The notes under the pieces are model-generated. The model was not told the DNA's origin, ran no database searches, and saw only the letters and a program-made list of their open reading frames with translations. 37,084 bases of DNA from a virus: IMG/VR virus record IMGVR_UViG_3300035670_000673, positions 1 through 37,084 of that record. One strand, 5' to 3'. Of the stretch, positions 1 to 7,724 are shown one piece after another. The position numbers were made by a program, and so were the translations under genes. Every line of letters starts with the position of its first letter. Position 1 is the stretch's first letter.

Positions 1-3000
1 TGACAAATGCGGCAGGGCTGCCAACGGTAAAGGAAATTACACTTGGATAGGTAACGCCGTAAAAAGTGTTTTGTCCGCTGTCGTGTACATAAATCCTACC
101 TGAGCGCCAAGAGACAAGCACCTCTCCGAGTGCGTCCATCCACTCCGGCTGAAAGGTAAACGCCGTATTCCATCCTTGTAGTTCCGCTAAATAGGAATAG
201 ACAAGACCTGTGCGCAATACATGCGGGCTATTTACCGGTGGCGTATAATCGGTGAGCTTTTCCGTTGCCCCGATTTCAGGAAGGAAAAACAGATAGCTTT
301 GCGTGCGCTTGTCCACAACGCCAAAGAGCTTTCTGTTTTGCGGCGATATTTCAAAAAGATTGGATGCAAAGAACCGTGCCATACCGTTTTGACTTATCGG
401 CTCAAGTCCGTTTGAACTATACCGGATCACATCGCCCTGAACGGCATCCACAAAATAAACACTTCCCTCGCTTGCATAAACACTCTCCGGGTGCATCGTG
501 CCGTAAGAACCTTTGAGCGGGTTTACCGTACCGATCACCTCTCCGGAAGTTGCAAGAATTACGTTTTCGGCATTGTCCACAATGCGTGTTTCGCCAAGAT
601 AAATACTCGACGTTTCGTTTTCGCAAATTGCAAGCATGACACTGCCGTATTCCTGCGTCCTGTTGGTCAGCACGAGCTTTCTGATTGCGCCCGTACTTAG
701 GTCTAAGTCCCTGAAGTCAAGTGCGTCAAAGGAAGATAGGCCATTAATCTGCGTGCTTTGCAAGAACACGTTTGAGTAGCAAATATTGGTAGGCCGAACG
801 CTTCTGCCGGAATTTAGCGGCTCGATATTTATCCGGCCAATATCGGTCAACCACTCCGCCCAGTGCCCGTCGTCCGGGTTCATTAGCTCGATCAAAAACG
901 GCAGCGTGTCAAAGGTGCGCGTGCGGATATAAATATCTCCAAGCACCGTTACGACGGTCTTTGAAAGCGAACGGTTCTCAAGTCCTGCGGAATTGACGGC
1001 ATAGCTCTCGCCCAGCTCATAGAAGGGCTCCTCCAAAAACGTCTTTCTATCGTTTACGATTTCGTAAAGCAGGCCATTGGTGTTGAAAAAAGGCAGTGCG
1101 CCATAGTCTTTTGCCTGGACAATGATAAACTGTCCGACTTGATCTATGACCGCTGCCCTGAAGATGCTACCGTTTTGAAAGTATAAGTTGACGTAATCCC
1201 CGGCGTTATACGCATAGCCTAAGCCATAAGCGGTAACGCCGCTTAGGTCTATTGCAACGCCTGCGACTTTAGATGTGTCGTAGTTTTCCGAATAAACAGT
1301 GTTTTGTCCCGTGCCAAAAAGGTAAACCCCATCTTTGTCCTTGCCCACATATTGTACGCTTTTGGTAAAGCCTTGCACAAAAGATGCGTACGTTAAGTTT
1401 TTTGTCCTTACAATTTGATACGAAACGGCCCATATAGGTATTTGTTGTGGCGTAAAATTCAAAGCAACATTTACCGCGCTGACGTAGGAAGGATCGGAAA
1501 AAGTCCTTGCCTTTAAGTTGAGCGAAGCGCTCGGCAAAGTATAAACCCCTGCGCTCCTGCCTGCAAAATCGTAAAACACAACGCCGAATTTATAGCGGCT
1601 ATCCGACTTATAACCCTTGTCCGCTTTGCCCTCAAAGCCTGTCTGCCCAACGCCCCGGACTTCAACGTCAAGACCATTAGGCAGCTTTACCGTATAGTTG
1701 TCAAACTTTGAATACCTTTCCTCAATAAACTGTATGCCGCTGCCAAAGTCAGGCCACCGCTCTATCATATAGGCTTGCAGGATTGAATCCTCTGATATGT
1801 CCGTCCTGATTGCACTAAACCGCATACCGGGGTTTACAGTAATGGTTTTTGGAAGGCTTGCCGGATCGGTAGAATAAGTAGGGCCGAAGTTTAACACGCT
1901 TGCAATTTCGCTTACGTCGTAATAGCCGTTGACCTCTGCATTTTGCGAAGTCGTAATCTTTACAATCAATCGCGACTCGTCCCAAAGCCACTGCGTACCG
2001 TCGTAAATAACTTCCAATCGCTGAACGATGTAAGTACCAAAGACGGTTTCTCCGGGCACAAATGACCCTGTAATCTCACTCAGGGATATTTCGCCGCTTG
2101 CATCAAGGTTGTACCCAAAAGTATTGTTGCCCAGGAATATGCGGTTACGCGCACTTGAAAGCGCCCGGCTTGTGATTGGCACGTTGTCAAAGGGCTTTGC
2201 ACTTTCTTCTTCCGATATGGCAACTCCGTTTTGATCGTTGTAAAACATGTATGACAGCGCTGCGCCGTTGTTGTGCGCAAGCAGCTCTGCATTGTCAAGC
2301 GCCCTTGTCCACTGCTTGACAATAAAGAAAGTACCAATGTTGCCGGACCTGACAAGTAATTGCACTTTGTCAACCTCGTGCCCAATGCGTTCCGTCTGCG
2401 GGATTGTCAAGCGTATCGCGTCAAGACCTGCTGCGTCCTCATCCGCGCCGTTGTAGTTGACAAGTTTACTATATGGCGACAAGACGCTAAGTTCGCCCTC
2501 TCGATAGATGTAGCGGTATGCAAACTGAAAAGCATTGTCGCCGACAAAGTTGTACGGCTGACTTGTCGCCTCTTTTATTGCGCTGACAGGATAGGCCGGA
2601 TTTGCCCGGATGATTGTAATGTCCTTGAGCAAAGGCTCTCCGTCTTGCCCAATGTAGCTGACAACCTCTTCCGGCAAAGCAAGGCCGCCATAAGTCTTTA
2701 GCCCTCGCTCAACGTTTACTTTCTTCGGCGGCTTTTCGTCCTCCGTCCAGTACAAAATATCCCCTACCTTGTCTATTCCGGTAATGGGTACGCCTGAAAA
2801 ATCAAGGTAGCTTGAATGGAAAACCAAACGGATAACGTTTTCCCGGTGGAAGTAGCAAAGGATTTGATGTAGCGAGGCTGCATTATCGCGGATAAAGTAA
2901 TAAACCCGCCCGGTCTGTTCCTCCGTAAAGGAACCGACGCATGTTGCAGAATCCGGGAATGGATAGACTTCCGGTGCAGTGTATGCAATTTGACGATTGC

Positions 3001-3145
3001 CAATAGCAGGCTTCATTGCCGCAATGCGTCCATCTGTTGCGATAACGTGCGATATGTTCTCGGAGTTGAGCAACTCGTTTTCCGGGAACACGGAGATATC
3101 CGCATCGGAGTTCAGCCTTCCTATAAACGCTTTGCGCTCTTTCAT
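1..3145 (-). CDS. Large virion (tail stabilization-type) protein, C-terminus cut by window
   Basis: The reading frame is open from the ATG at 3145 down to the left edge with no stop seen in any codon, giving at least 1048 residues; the C-terminus lies outside the window. The protein begins MKERKAFIGRLNSDADISVF and ends, within the window, with segments such as WMDALGEVLVSWRSGRIYVH, FYGVTYP and ISFTVG. That pattern (a W/M segment, then a short 'S-W-R-x-G-x-I-Y-x-H' stretch, then FYG and a beta-rich tail) resembles the large tail stabilization proteins of crAss-like and other podovirus-like Bacteroidetes phages. The resemblance is recalled, not searched. Its ATG shares one base with the stop of the upstream adaptor gene (TGATG), so translation is probably coupled. 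It is the last visible gene of the neck operon that begins at 5752. A role as a structural neck/tail protein is inferred from context and pattern. Confidence 0.72.
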   Translation of the reverse strand, partial: MKERKAFIGRLNSDADISVFPENELLNSENISHVIATDGRIAAMKPAIGNRQIAYTAPEVYPFPDSATCVGSFTEEQTGRVYYFIRDNAASLHQILCYFHRENVIRLVFHSSYLDFSGVPITGIDKVGDILYWTEDEKPPKKVNVERGLKTYGGLALPEEVVSYIGQDGEPLLKDITIIRANPAYPVSAIKEATSQPYNFVGDNAFQFAYRYIYREGELSVLSPYSKLVNYNGADEDAAGLDAIRLTIPQTERIGHEVDKVQLLVRSGNIGTFFIVKQWTRALDNAELLAHNNGAALSYMFYNDQNGVAISEEESAKPFDNVPITSRALSSARNRIFLGNNTFGYNLDASGEISLSEITGSFVPGETVFGTYIVQRLEVIYDGTQWLWDESRLIVKITTSQNAEVNGYYDVSEIASVLNFGPTYSTDPASLPKTITVNPGMRFSAIRTDISEDSILQAYMIERWPDFGSGIQFIEERYSKFDNYTVKLPNGLDVEVRGVGQTGFEGKADKGYKSDSRYKFGVVFYDFAGRSAGVYTLPSASLNLKARTFSDPSYVSAVNVALNFTPQQIPIWAVSYQIVRTKNLTYASFVQGFTKSVQYVGKDKDGVYLFGTGQNTVYSENYDTSKVAGVAIDLSGVTAYGLGYAYNAGDYVNLYFQNGSIFRAAVIDQVGQFIIVQAKDYGALPFFNTNGLLYEIVNDRKTFLEEPFYELGESYAVNSAGLENRSLSKTVVTVLGDIYIRTRTFDTLPFLIELMNPDDGHWAEWLTDIGRINIEPLNSGRSVRPTNICYSNVFLQSTQINGLSSFDALDFRDLDLSTGAIRKLVLTNRTQEYGSVMLAICENETSSIYLGETRIVDNAENVILATSGEVIGTVNPLKGSYGTMHPESVYASEGSVYFVDAVQGDVIRYSSNGLEPISQNGMARFFASNLFEISPQNRKLFGVVDKRTQSYLFFLPEIGATEKLTDYTPPVNSPHVLRTGLVYSYLAELQGWNTAFTFQPEWMDALGEVLVSWRSGRIYVHDSGQNTFYGVTYPSVISFTVGSPAAFV

Positions 3146-3903
3146 CACGTTTTAACACTTTGCCTGAAACTTTCCCTTGCCTGGCGGATCATGTCCTCTT
3201 TAGTAAGCCCATTGAGGCGTGCCCGAAGCAAGCGGTATTGGTTGTAAAAATCTTTTTGCGATCTACTTACGTCGGCCAAGCGCGACGTGCGCTGTTCAGC
3301 GTAACGGTATTTGATGTACGCCTCAAGTGTGCTTTCGGCGTAAGGATGAAATACAGCATCTGCGTCGGCATAATTCCCTGCGGCGAGGTATTCCATGTAA
3401 AGGGTGTCCGTGCCGCTGAATTTATCGCCGAATATCACAACATTTCGCTCCTCGATCAACTGAAAAATATCATTGCGCGTTCCCCCGCCAAGACCGTAAA
3501 GACGACCTAAGTCCTCGCCGTAAGGGGAAATGTGGTAAGATGCAAACGGGTCGAAGGTCGCAGCACTGATGAGTGCTCCCTCGCCACTGGGGTATCCGGT
3601 TTGCTTTCCGTCGCTTCCAATGTTTGCAGAGCGAATGTACGATCTTGTCGAACCAATGGGTATCAGATAGCGGTTGCGCAAATAGCCAAAGCGGATATAG
3701 TCAATGTAGTCTGCCGGCAAAGCAGCTTCGCCAAAAGCGTTTGGCACAAGTTTGATTGTTGCGATTTTGCCGACGGTATCAAAAGAAATTTCCCTCAAGC
3801 CCTGCAAAGCGAAGTGCAAGAAGGTAAGGTAGTAATGTATCGTAAGCCCTTGCGACATAAGCGCAGAGCGCACTAAGCTGTTTATGGTGGTGTATCCGGT
3901 CAT
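3145..3903 (-). CDS. Neck/ring adaptor protein (252 aa)
   Basis: This 252-aa protein lies third in a four-gene neck operon. It starts at the ATG at 3903, which overlaps the upstream stop by four bases (ATGA). Residues about 62-80 contain LPADYIDYIRFGYLRNRYL, a 'PADY-x-D/N-Y' stretch typical of head-tail connector or ring proteins in crAss-like and related phages. The rest is mixed alpha/beta with Gly/Tyr-rich loops near residues 85-140 and a basic helical C-terminus. No signal peptide or membrane segment is seen. It most likely forms part of the ring stack below the portal. The specific ring position cannot be assigned from sequence alone. Confidence 0.68.
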   Translation of the reverse strand: MTGYTTINSLVRSALMSQGLTIHYYLTFLHFALQGLREISFDTVGKIATIKLVPNAFGEAALPADYIDYIRFGYLRNRYLIPIGSTRSYIRSANIGSDGKQTGYPSGEGALISAATFDPFASYHISPYGEDLGRLYGLGGGTRNDIFQLIEERNVVIFGDKFSGTDTLYMEYLAAGNYADADAVFHPYAESTLEAYIKYRYAEQRTSRLADVSRSQKDFYNQYRLLRARLNGLTKEDMIRQARESFRQSVKT

Positions 3904-5021
3904 GGCAATTTATCGGTTTTAACGTCCGGCTGCCCGTCCGCCTTGAGTATTTCCAGCACCCGGACAACTACTGCCTCTTCCATATCTGCCGGAATAGGCA
4001 GCAAGTCGTACTCGCCAAGTGTTTCAGGATCAACAACGACCAATCTGACAAGCACCTTTTCCGGCATTTGCCCGGCAGTTTTATTGAAGTACACTGTGCT
4101 ATTGCCGTACCATTCATAAGCGACAAGCCTTCCGAGTGCAGAGTTAAGGCCGGTGTGCGAAACCCCTTTAAGTATGGCGTGCTCTCCCGCCTGAATAGGG
4201 ATGTAGGCGCTATCCACGTCGCGATAATCCCCGATATGCCAAATGCCCATGCCCCGGGGAAGGGCAATAGGCTGCGCCGGAAGGGTAATCTTTGCCCTGC
4301 CGCGCGTGTCCACGACGCCGTAATCGCATCGCTCAAAGTCTGTGATAAATTCGTTGTAAACTTCCGTCTTTAACAAATCTGTCGTAGGCCCAATAACAGG
4401 GATCAGCTCTTCGTCAACGGTATTTGCAAGATTGACAAAATACTTAAAGCTAATCGTACTGTTGCTCACGGCAATATCCTGCATCCCAATAATTGCAAAC
4501 GTGCTTGGCGTTGTAGGTTCAGTGCCCACAAAGGTAAGTACCGAATTAGAAGTGCCCGCCTTGATGAAGTTCTCAAGCTCTTGTGCGGTGCGGTTTTTAG
4601 GCAGCGCAAGCCCGGTAATCAAAACGTCGTAATAAGTTTGCTCATCCGCAATACTGATTGTTGCCCCTCCAAATCCGTCAACCGTCCAGTTGTCGCCGTT
4701 TTCAGTCTGCCACGGATCATTGCCCGTTGTTGCCCAGGGAAAAGCTGTTGAGCCAAGTTTTCCAAATCGGGCACAAACTTTTTCTGTAAAGATAAGGCCG
4801 GTATCGGAGGCAACATCAACAACGTAGGTCGCAAGTCCTGCGTTTGAGACAAAGCGTTCCGACTGCGGCAAATTTACGTTGAATTGCTCCAGCTTGATTT
4901 GCGCGTTGATCGCCTTTATGATAAGATCATAAATTTCCCGTTCGTCCAAGTCGGTATCTGCCGTTGGCCGGGAACCTTTGTAGCGCAGCAGGATTTGTTC
5001 GGCAAGTTTTTTTAGGGTCAT
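3900..5021 (-). CDS. Neck/ring adaptor protein (373 aa)
   Basis: The second gene of the neck operon encodes 373 residues. Both junctions are ATGA four-base overlaps, with the gene before (5018) and the gene after (3903), which implies translational coupling and fixed stoichiometry. The N-terminus is helical (LKKLAEQILLRYKG). The middle is beta-rich. The C-terminus carries PIPADMEEAVVVRVLEIL at roughly residues 340-357, a motif I associate with Bacteroidetes podovirus-like structural proteins. There are no catalytic motifs and no membrane segments. A virion connector role is inferred from the neighbours and the motif; it could also be a tail-hub or fibre-attachment protein. Confidence 0.62.
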   Translation of the reverse strand: MTLKKLAEQILLRYKGSRPTADTDLDEREIYDLIIKAINAQIKLEQFNVNLPQSERFVSNAGLATYVVDVASDTGLIFTEKVCARFGKLGSTAFPWATTGNDPWQTENGDNWTVDGFGGATISIADEQTYYDVLITGLALPKNRTAQELENFIKAGTSNSVLTFVGTEPTTPSTFAIIGMQDIAVSNSTISFKYFVNLANTVDEELIPVIGPTTDLLKTEVYNEFITDFERCDYGVVDTRGRAKITLPAQPIALPRGMGIWHIGDYRDVDSAYIPIQAGEHAILKGVSHTGLNSALGRLVAYEWYGNSTVYFNKTAGQMPEKVLVRLVVVDPETLGEYDLLPIPADMEEAVVVRVLEILKADGQPDVKTDKLP

Positions 5022-5752
5022 TGCATTGCCTTATTGTAGTTGTTATTGCCAATTTCCCCTTCCTGTAAGTTCTCTCCAAGTACGGCGATTGCGCGTTCGA
5101 TGATTCGCTCTATTGCCGTGTCCGGCCATTGTAGTTGAACGGAAGAAAGTCGGTCGTATGTAAATACCCTTCCGTTTGTAACGCCTCTCAGCGAGGGCTC
5201 AAGTGGCCTTGAGAGGTAGTACAGTGTGGCGTTGTAAGCACCCTCTGGGAAAAGTTGTGCGCGGTTTTTACCGGCAACAAAATTAAAGCCATTGATACTT
5301 GCTCCGCCCAGTACGGCGATCGGACGCTCTTTGCTCGGAGGCCGCATAGCACTGCCTAAGCGGATAGCGATTTCATCCTCGCTCACAATTTTTACCATTC
5401 TGGGAACGCCGCCCTGCAATACGGTTATCGCGATAGGGAACATGTAGTCAAAGGGAAAAATCAAAACGCCTACCGGGCCTGTGCCGACGGTATTCGATCC
5501 TTCGTTGTATAAGTTCTCGTTGTAGCTTACCGTCTGTTTGAACGGGTTTAAATCGGCGTGTATCTTTAGCGTCATCCCATACGCAAGCGGGCTATTGGGC
5601 AATTTCCTGTCGTCCCCGTACAGGTGCCGCATCTCAGATAGCTGCGCCCGGTCTAAAGCGCGGTCTATCTCTTCCGGGCTTAGGTACCCGGTGAGGTCTT
5701 TATTTAATGCTAATCTTATCCTGCGGTGGACTTCCAGCAAATCCATTGACAA
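5018..5752 (-). CDS. Neck/ring adaptor protein (244 aa), first gene of operon
   Basis: This 244-aa protein opens the neck operon. Its N-terminus (LEVHRRIRLALNKDLTGYLS, then PEEIDRALDRAQLSEMRHLYG) is an all-helical segment like those of head-tail adaptor proteins. The central part contains RPPSKERPIAVLGG and a beta stretch ending YYLSRPLEPSL. The C-terminal helix is IERIIERAIAVLGENLQEGE. This order resembles ring proteins of crAss-like phages (recalled pattern). The ATG at 5752 lies 11 bases downstream of a TACTTTTG -7 element on the minus strand, so the mRNA leader is very short. A hairpin just upstream separates it from the preceding transcription unit. Confidence 0.65.
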   Translation of the reverse strand: MSMDLLEVHRRIRLALNKDLTGYLSPEEIDRALDRAQLSEMRHLYGDDRKLPNSPLAYGMTLKIHADLNPFKQTVSYNENLYNEGSNTVGTGPVGVLIFPFDYMFPIAITVLQGGVPRMVKIVSEDEIAIRLGSAMRPPSKERPIAVLGGASINGFNFVAGKNRAQLFPEGAYNATLYYLSRPLEPSLRGVTNGRVFTYDRLSSVQLQWPDTAIERIIERAIAVLGENLQEGEIGNNNYNKAMQ

Positions 5753-5763
5753 TCATTTGCCTA

Positions 5764-5796
5764 CAAAAGTAAGCAAAAAATAGCAAGTGTGCGCAA
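5764..5796 (-). promoter_or_regulatory. Probable promoter for the neck operon
   Basis: The minus strand carries TACTTTTG at 5771-5764, which fits the Bacteroidetes -7 consensus TAnnTTTG. A TTG at 5796-5794 is the nearest -33-like element, with a spacing of 22 that is slightly long. The start codon at 5752 follows only 11 bases after the -7 box. This would allow late neck genes to be transcribed independently of the upstream leader transcript. Confidence 0.5.
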
Positions 5797-5823
5797 TTAC
5801 GGCTTGTGCGTCAATAATTGCGC
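5791..5823 (-). terminator. Hairpin terminator between leader gene and neck operon
   Basis: A perfect 9-bp stem (GCGCAATTA at 5791-5799 with TAATTGCGC at 5815-5823) encloses a 15-base loop. On the minus strand it overlaps the stop codon of the 86-aa gene and is followed by a T-rich stretch containing TTTTTT (about 5780-5775). It probably ends the transcript from the 6336-6366 promoter. Confidence 0.5.
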
Positions 5824-6071
5824 CTGGCAAAGTCGATCATGTCTATTAACTTTTGCGCCTCTTCTAAAAGATTGTCGCGTCTTTTTTGCATATTCTCCAA
5901 AAGCGCGTCCTTTGCCCGGAAGTAGTTGGTATGATAGGAGGCGTAATCGTTCATAATATCCTCCGCTTTTTCGTAGCGCGTATTGCCAATGAGCACCATG
6001 CCGTCGCGGTGTTCCTTTGCTTTTACGGGCACAATTCGCCCGGTCGTATAATCTGCTTTAAAATAATCCAT
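5811..6071 (-). CDS. Small protein with C-terminal coiled coil (86 aa)
   Basis: The protein begins MDYFKADYTTGRIVPVKAKE (ATG at 6071; an in-frame ATG two codons upstream at 6077 is also possible). The N-terminal half is a small, probably beta-rich domain. The C-terminal half (YFRAKDALLENMQKRRDNLL and on to the end) is a charged helix suited to coiled-coil formation. The frame stays open further upstream through the hairpin-rich leader, but that extension is Phe/Arg-rich and overlaps RNA structure, so I take 6071 as the start. I do not recognise the family. Its place between lysis-like genes and neck genes suggests an assembly or late regulatory role, but nothing in the sequence proves it. Confidence 0.6.
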   Translation of the reverse strand: MDYFKADYTTGRIVPVKAKEHRDGMVLIGNTRYEKAEDIMNDYASYHTNYFRAKDALLENMQKRRDNLLEEAQKLIDMIDFARRNY

Positions 6072-6077
6072 AATCAT

Positions 6078-6329
6078 AAAGATAAAAAAGCCGCCGGGGT
6101 ACAACCGGCGGCGCGAAACAAACCCATTGAAACCATGAAAAAGCAAAAAGCCGCCGGCAATAGGATGGGACCGGCGGCGCATACGCATCTCAAAAAACAG
6201 TACGATATGAAAAAACAAAATGGTTGCAAAAAAAAGGCCGGGTGCTTTTACCCGGCTATATGGAAAAAACGTTCTTTTCAAAAAAGGCCGGGACATATTG
6301 TCCCGGCTATAACCGCTAAAACCTTAAAT
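6078..6329 (-). promoter_or_regulatory. Leader RNA with four tandem terminator-like hairpins
   Basis: Downstream of the promoter at 6336-6366 the minus-strand transcript would meet four G+C-rich hairpins in about 220 bases: 6287-6307 (GCCGGGACA/TGTCCCGGC, 3-base loop), 6237-6256 (GCCGGGT/ACCCGGC), 6150-6178 and 6090-6112 (both GCCGCCGG/CCGGCGGC). On the minus strand each 3' arm is followed by a run of five to eight T. Each therefore looks like an intrinsic terminator or attenuator. The first two share a GCCGGG arm and the last two share an identical 8-bp arm, so the array may have arisen by duplication. This leader fills the 300-base gap between the 34-aa and 86-aa genes. Confidence 0.65.
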
Positions 6330-6335
6330 GATGCA

Positions 6336-6366
6336 CAAATATAAGAACAAAAATTGATTGCACAAA
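6336..6366 (-). promoter_or_regulatory. Bacteroidetes-type promoter (minus strand)
   Basis: The minus strand reads TTTG (6366-6363), 19 bases, then TATATTTG (6343-6336), a full match to the Bacteroidetes sigma-A consensus. It fires into the four-hairpin leader and the 86-aa gene. It lies immediately downstream of the 34-aa membrane peptide gene. Confidence 0.75.
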
Positions 6367-6372
6367 TTTTTG

Positions 6373-6477
6373 TTACTTTTTTTGTTTGATTTCTTCTCCG
6401 TCTGCATACTTTGCAAGTAGGATCATGCCGACGAAAAAACAAACAATGAAAATTGCGCTGAAAAGTAGGATGTTCAT
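6373..6477 (-). CDS. 34-aa membrane peptide, candidate holin
   Basis: A short frame encodes MNILLFSAIFIVCFFVGMIL followed by LAKYADGEEIKQKK. It has one hydrophobic segment of about 20 residues and a short charged, Lys-rich cytosolic tail. The start overlaps the stop of the upstream basic protein by four bases (ATGA). It sits two genes below a GH73 endolysin in the same tightly coupled cluster, which makes a holin or small lysis regulator the simplest idea. Its size is very small for a classical holin, so a membrane accessory peptide is equally possible. Confidence 0.5.
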   Translation of the reverse strand: MNILLFSAIFIVCFFVGMILLAKYADGEEIKQKK

Positions 6478-6638
6478 TTGCCTTTGTTTTTGATTTTACG
6501 TTCTTGTTCCAGCATCTCTTTGCTTGGTGCCTTGCCTTTCTTGCCGGCTTTCTTATTGGCGGCAGCCTTTGCCCGGATGTTGTCCCAAAGGCCGCGACGG
6601 CTTTTGCTGCCGTCCTTTCGTTTAATCATTTCACTCAT
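6474..6638 (-). CDS. Small Lys-rich protein (54 aa)
   Basis: This 54-aa protein begins MSEMIKRKDGSKSRRGLWDN and continues with an Ala/Lys/Gly-rich stretch and the helical end KEMLEQERKIKNKGK. It is very basic and predicted to be mostly disordered with one C-terminal helix. Small proteins with an 'RGLWDNI' core and a Lys-rich body recur in phages of Bacteroidetes (recalled), without a known function. It is embedded between the endolysin and the 34-aa membrane peptide with ATGA overlaps on both sides, so it is certainly translated if they are. Nucleic-acid binding is plausible from charge only. Confidence 0.6.
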   Translation of the reverse strand: MSEMIKRKDGSKSRRGLWDNIRAKAAANKKAGKKGKAPSKEMLEQERKIKNKGK

Positions 6639-7144
6639 AGGCTTTGAATTTCGCGGATTACAGAATGAAGTTTTCTTGTGTAGTCAGGATCGGTCGCATA
6701 GCCTGCCTTAGCAATCGCTTCAGCAAACAAAAACGGATCGTGCTTGACGCTCAATGCTGCGCGATAGCGTCTGTTGCGCTCAAAGAACTTAGCATGATCG
6801 GTAAAAGATTCTTCCGGCGTTTTGTATTTTCTGAAGTAGTCGCGAATGCGATAACGGAACCACTCAACGCCTTTGCGCACCTCTTTTGTAACGCTCAAGA
6901 TCACCGGGAATTTAAGGTTCGGATTGCGACTGTACTCCGTTGTGGTAAGGAGTTGCTCATTACCGTTAATCCCGTCGGTGTCCTTTACGCCGAAGTACAT
7001 ATTGCCCGGGGCACTCCTTCCCCAGCCGCTTTCAAGGGCGGCTTGAGCAAGAATAAAGTCGGCGTGTATTCCGGTTTTGTTCTGCGTTTGGATTGCAAAA
7101 GGACGCAAGTCCTGGACAAATTTCTTTTTTACAGATAGGCTCAT
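6635..7144 (-). CDS. Glucosaminidase-type endolysin (GH73, FlgJ-like)
   Basis: This 169-aa enzyme should cleave N-acetylglucosaminyl linkages in host peptidoglycan at lysis. The family hallmark is ILAQAALESGWGRS at residues 31-44, with Glu38 as the predicted catalytic acid, followed by MYFGVKDTDG (residues 49-58). The conserved late motif AEAIAKAGYATDPDYTRKL lies near the C-terminus. There is no signal peptide, so it needs a holin or another export route; a 34-aa membrane peptide follows at 6373-6477. The start and stop each overlap a neighbouring gene by four bases. The length is that of a bare catalytic domain without a cell-wall binding repeat. The GH73 fold assignment is strong; the exact bond specificity is inferred. 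Confidence 0.88.
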   Translation of the reverse strand: MSLSVKKKFVQDLRPFAIQTQNKTGIHADFILAQAALESGWGRSAPGNMYFGVKDTDGINGNEQLLTTTEYSRNPNLKFPVILSVTKEVRKGVEWFRYRIRDYFRKYKTPEESFTDHAKFFERNRRYRAALSVKHDPFLFAEAIAKAGYATDPDYTRKLHSVIREIQSL

Positions 7145-7653
7145 ACTATTGGGTTATTGATTAACAATTTTTTTGCGTCGCCGCCTTGTAGCTGCGATAC
7201 ATACCCATCTATAATCTCTTCCCCCAGCCTTTGAAAAACGTACTCAATGGTGTTGTTCTTCATCCAAAGGTACAAATTTTTGCCCAATTCTTTATCGCCG
7301 TTGACTTCAAAAGCAACAATGCCGTCGTTAATTACCTCGTAAATACTGCCTTCGTTTGCGCCGCTGACAACGCAAAGCGGAACGCTCAACAAACCGTGCT
7401 GCAACATCTGCGTGCCCTCACCGAAAGACGGGCCAATGAAAATCTTACTCCAAATATGGTCGGGCAAAATCGCATCTTCGTCCCCTTCCTCAAAGTATTT
7501 GAAGATCATAAATTCCCTGCCCTCTGTATCTGTCTTGTAAAGACTTACCTCGTACTTACCGTTTTTACAGTTGCAGTCCTTTAGCCGTTTTATCTGCCCG
7601 GCAATTTCTATCGCAGCGTATTCGTCAAAATCGAGCATCTTGAATGGTGTCAT
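7141..7653 (-). CDS. Unknown protein in the lysis-like cluster (170 aa)
   Basis: I do not recognise this 170-aa protein. It is acidic. The N-terminal half holds a single Cys pair-like element (KDCNCKNGKYEVSLY), and the second half is alpha/beta with Asn/Gly turns (ANEGSIYEVINDGIVAFEVN). No signal peptide or membrane segment is visible. Its stop overlaps the endolysin ATG by four bases, and it is the first gene after the terminator at 7674-7699, so it starts the cluster 7653-6373. A candidate promoter directly upstream was not found. Confidence 0.6.
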   Translation of the reverse strand: MTPFKMLDFDEYAAIEIAGQIKRLKDCNCKNGKYEVSLYKTDTEGREFMIFKYFEEGDEDAILPDHIWSKIFIGPSFGEGTQMLQHGLLSVPLCVVSGANEGSIYEVINDGIVAFEVNGDKELGKNLYLWMKNNTIEYVFQRLGEEIIDGYVSQLQGGDAKKLLINNPIV

Positions 7654-7673
7654 GGTATTGTGGTTTGTAAAAG

Positions 7674-7699
7674 CTCGCCGGGAACGAATCCCCGGCGAG
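7674..7699 (-). terminator. Terminator after the SSB-like gene
   Basis: A perfect 9-bp stem (CTCGCCGGG with CCCGGCGAG, 8-base loop) lies just after the stop of the SSB-like gene. On the minus strand it is followed by CTTTTAC, a short T tract. It probably ends or attenuates the replication transcript before the lysis-like cluster. Confidence 0.6.
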
Positions 7700-7724
7700 T
7701 ACCTATGGCAATAAACTCCAAAAC

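Noticed and set aside
5886-6344. Plus-strand open frame through the hairpin array
   Set aside because: It runs antisense to the minus-strand leader and gene, is Lys/Arg-rich low complexity, and is explained by the hairpin repeats.
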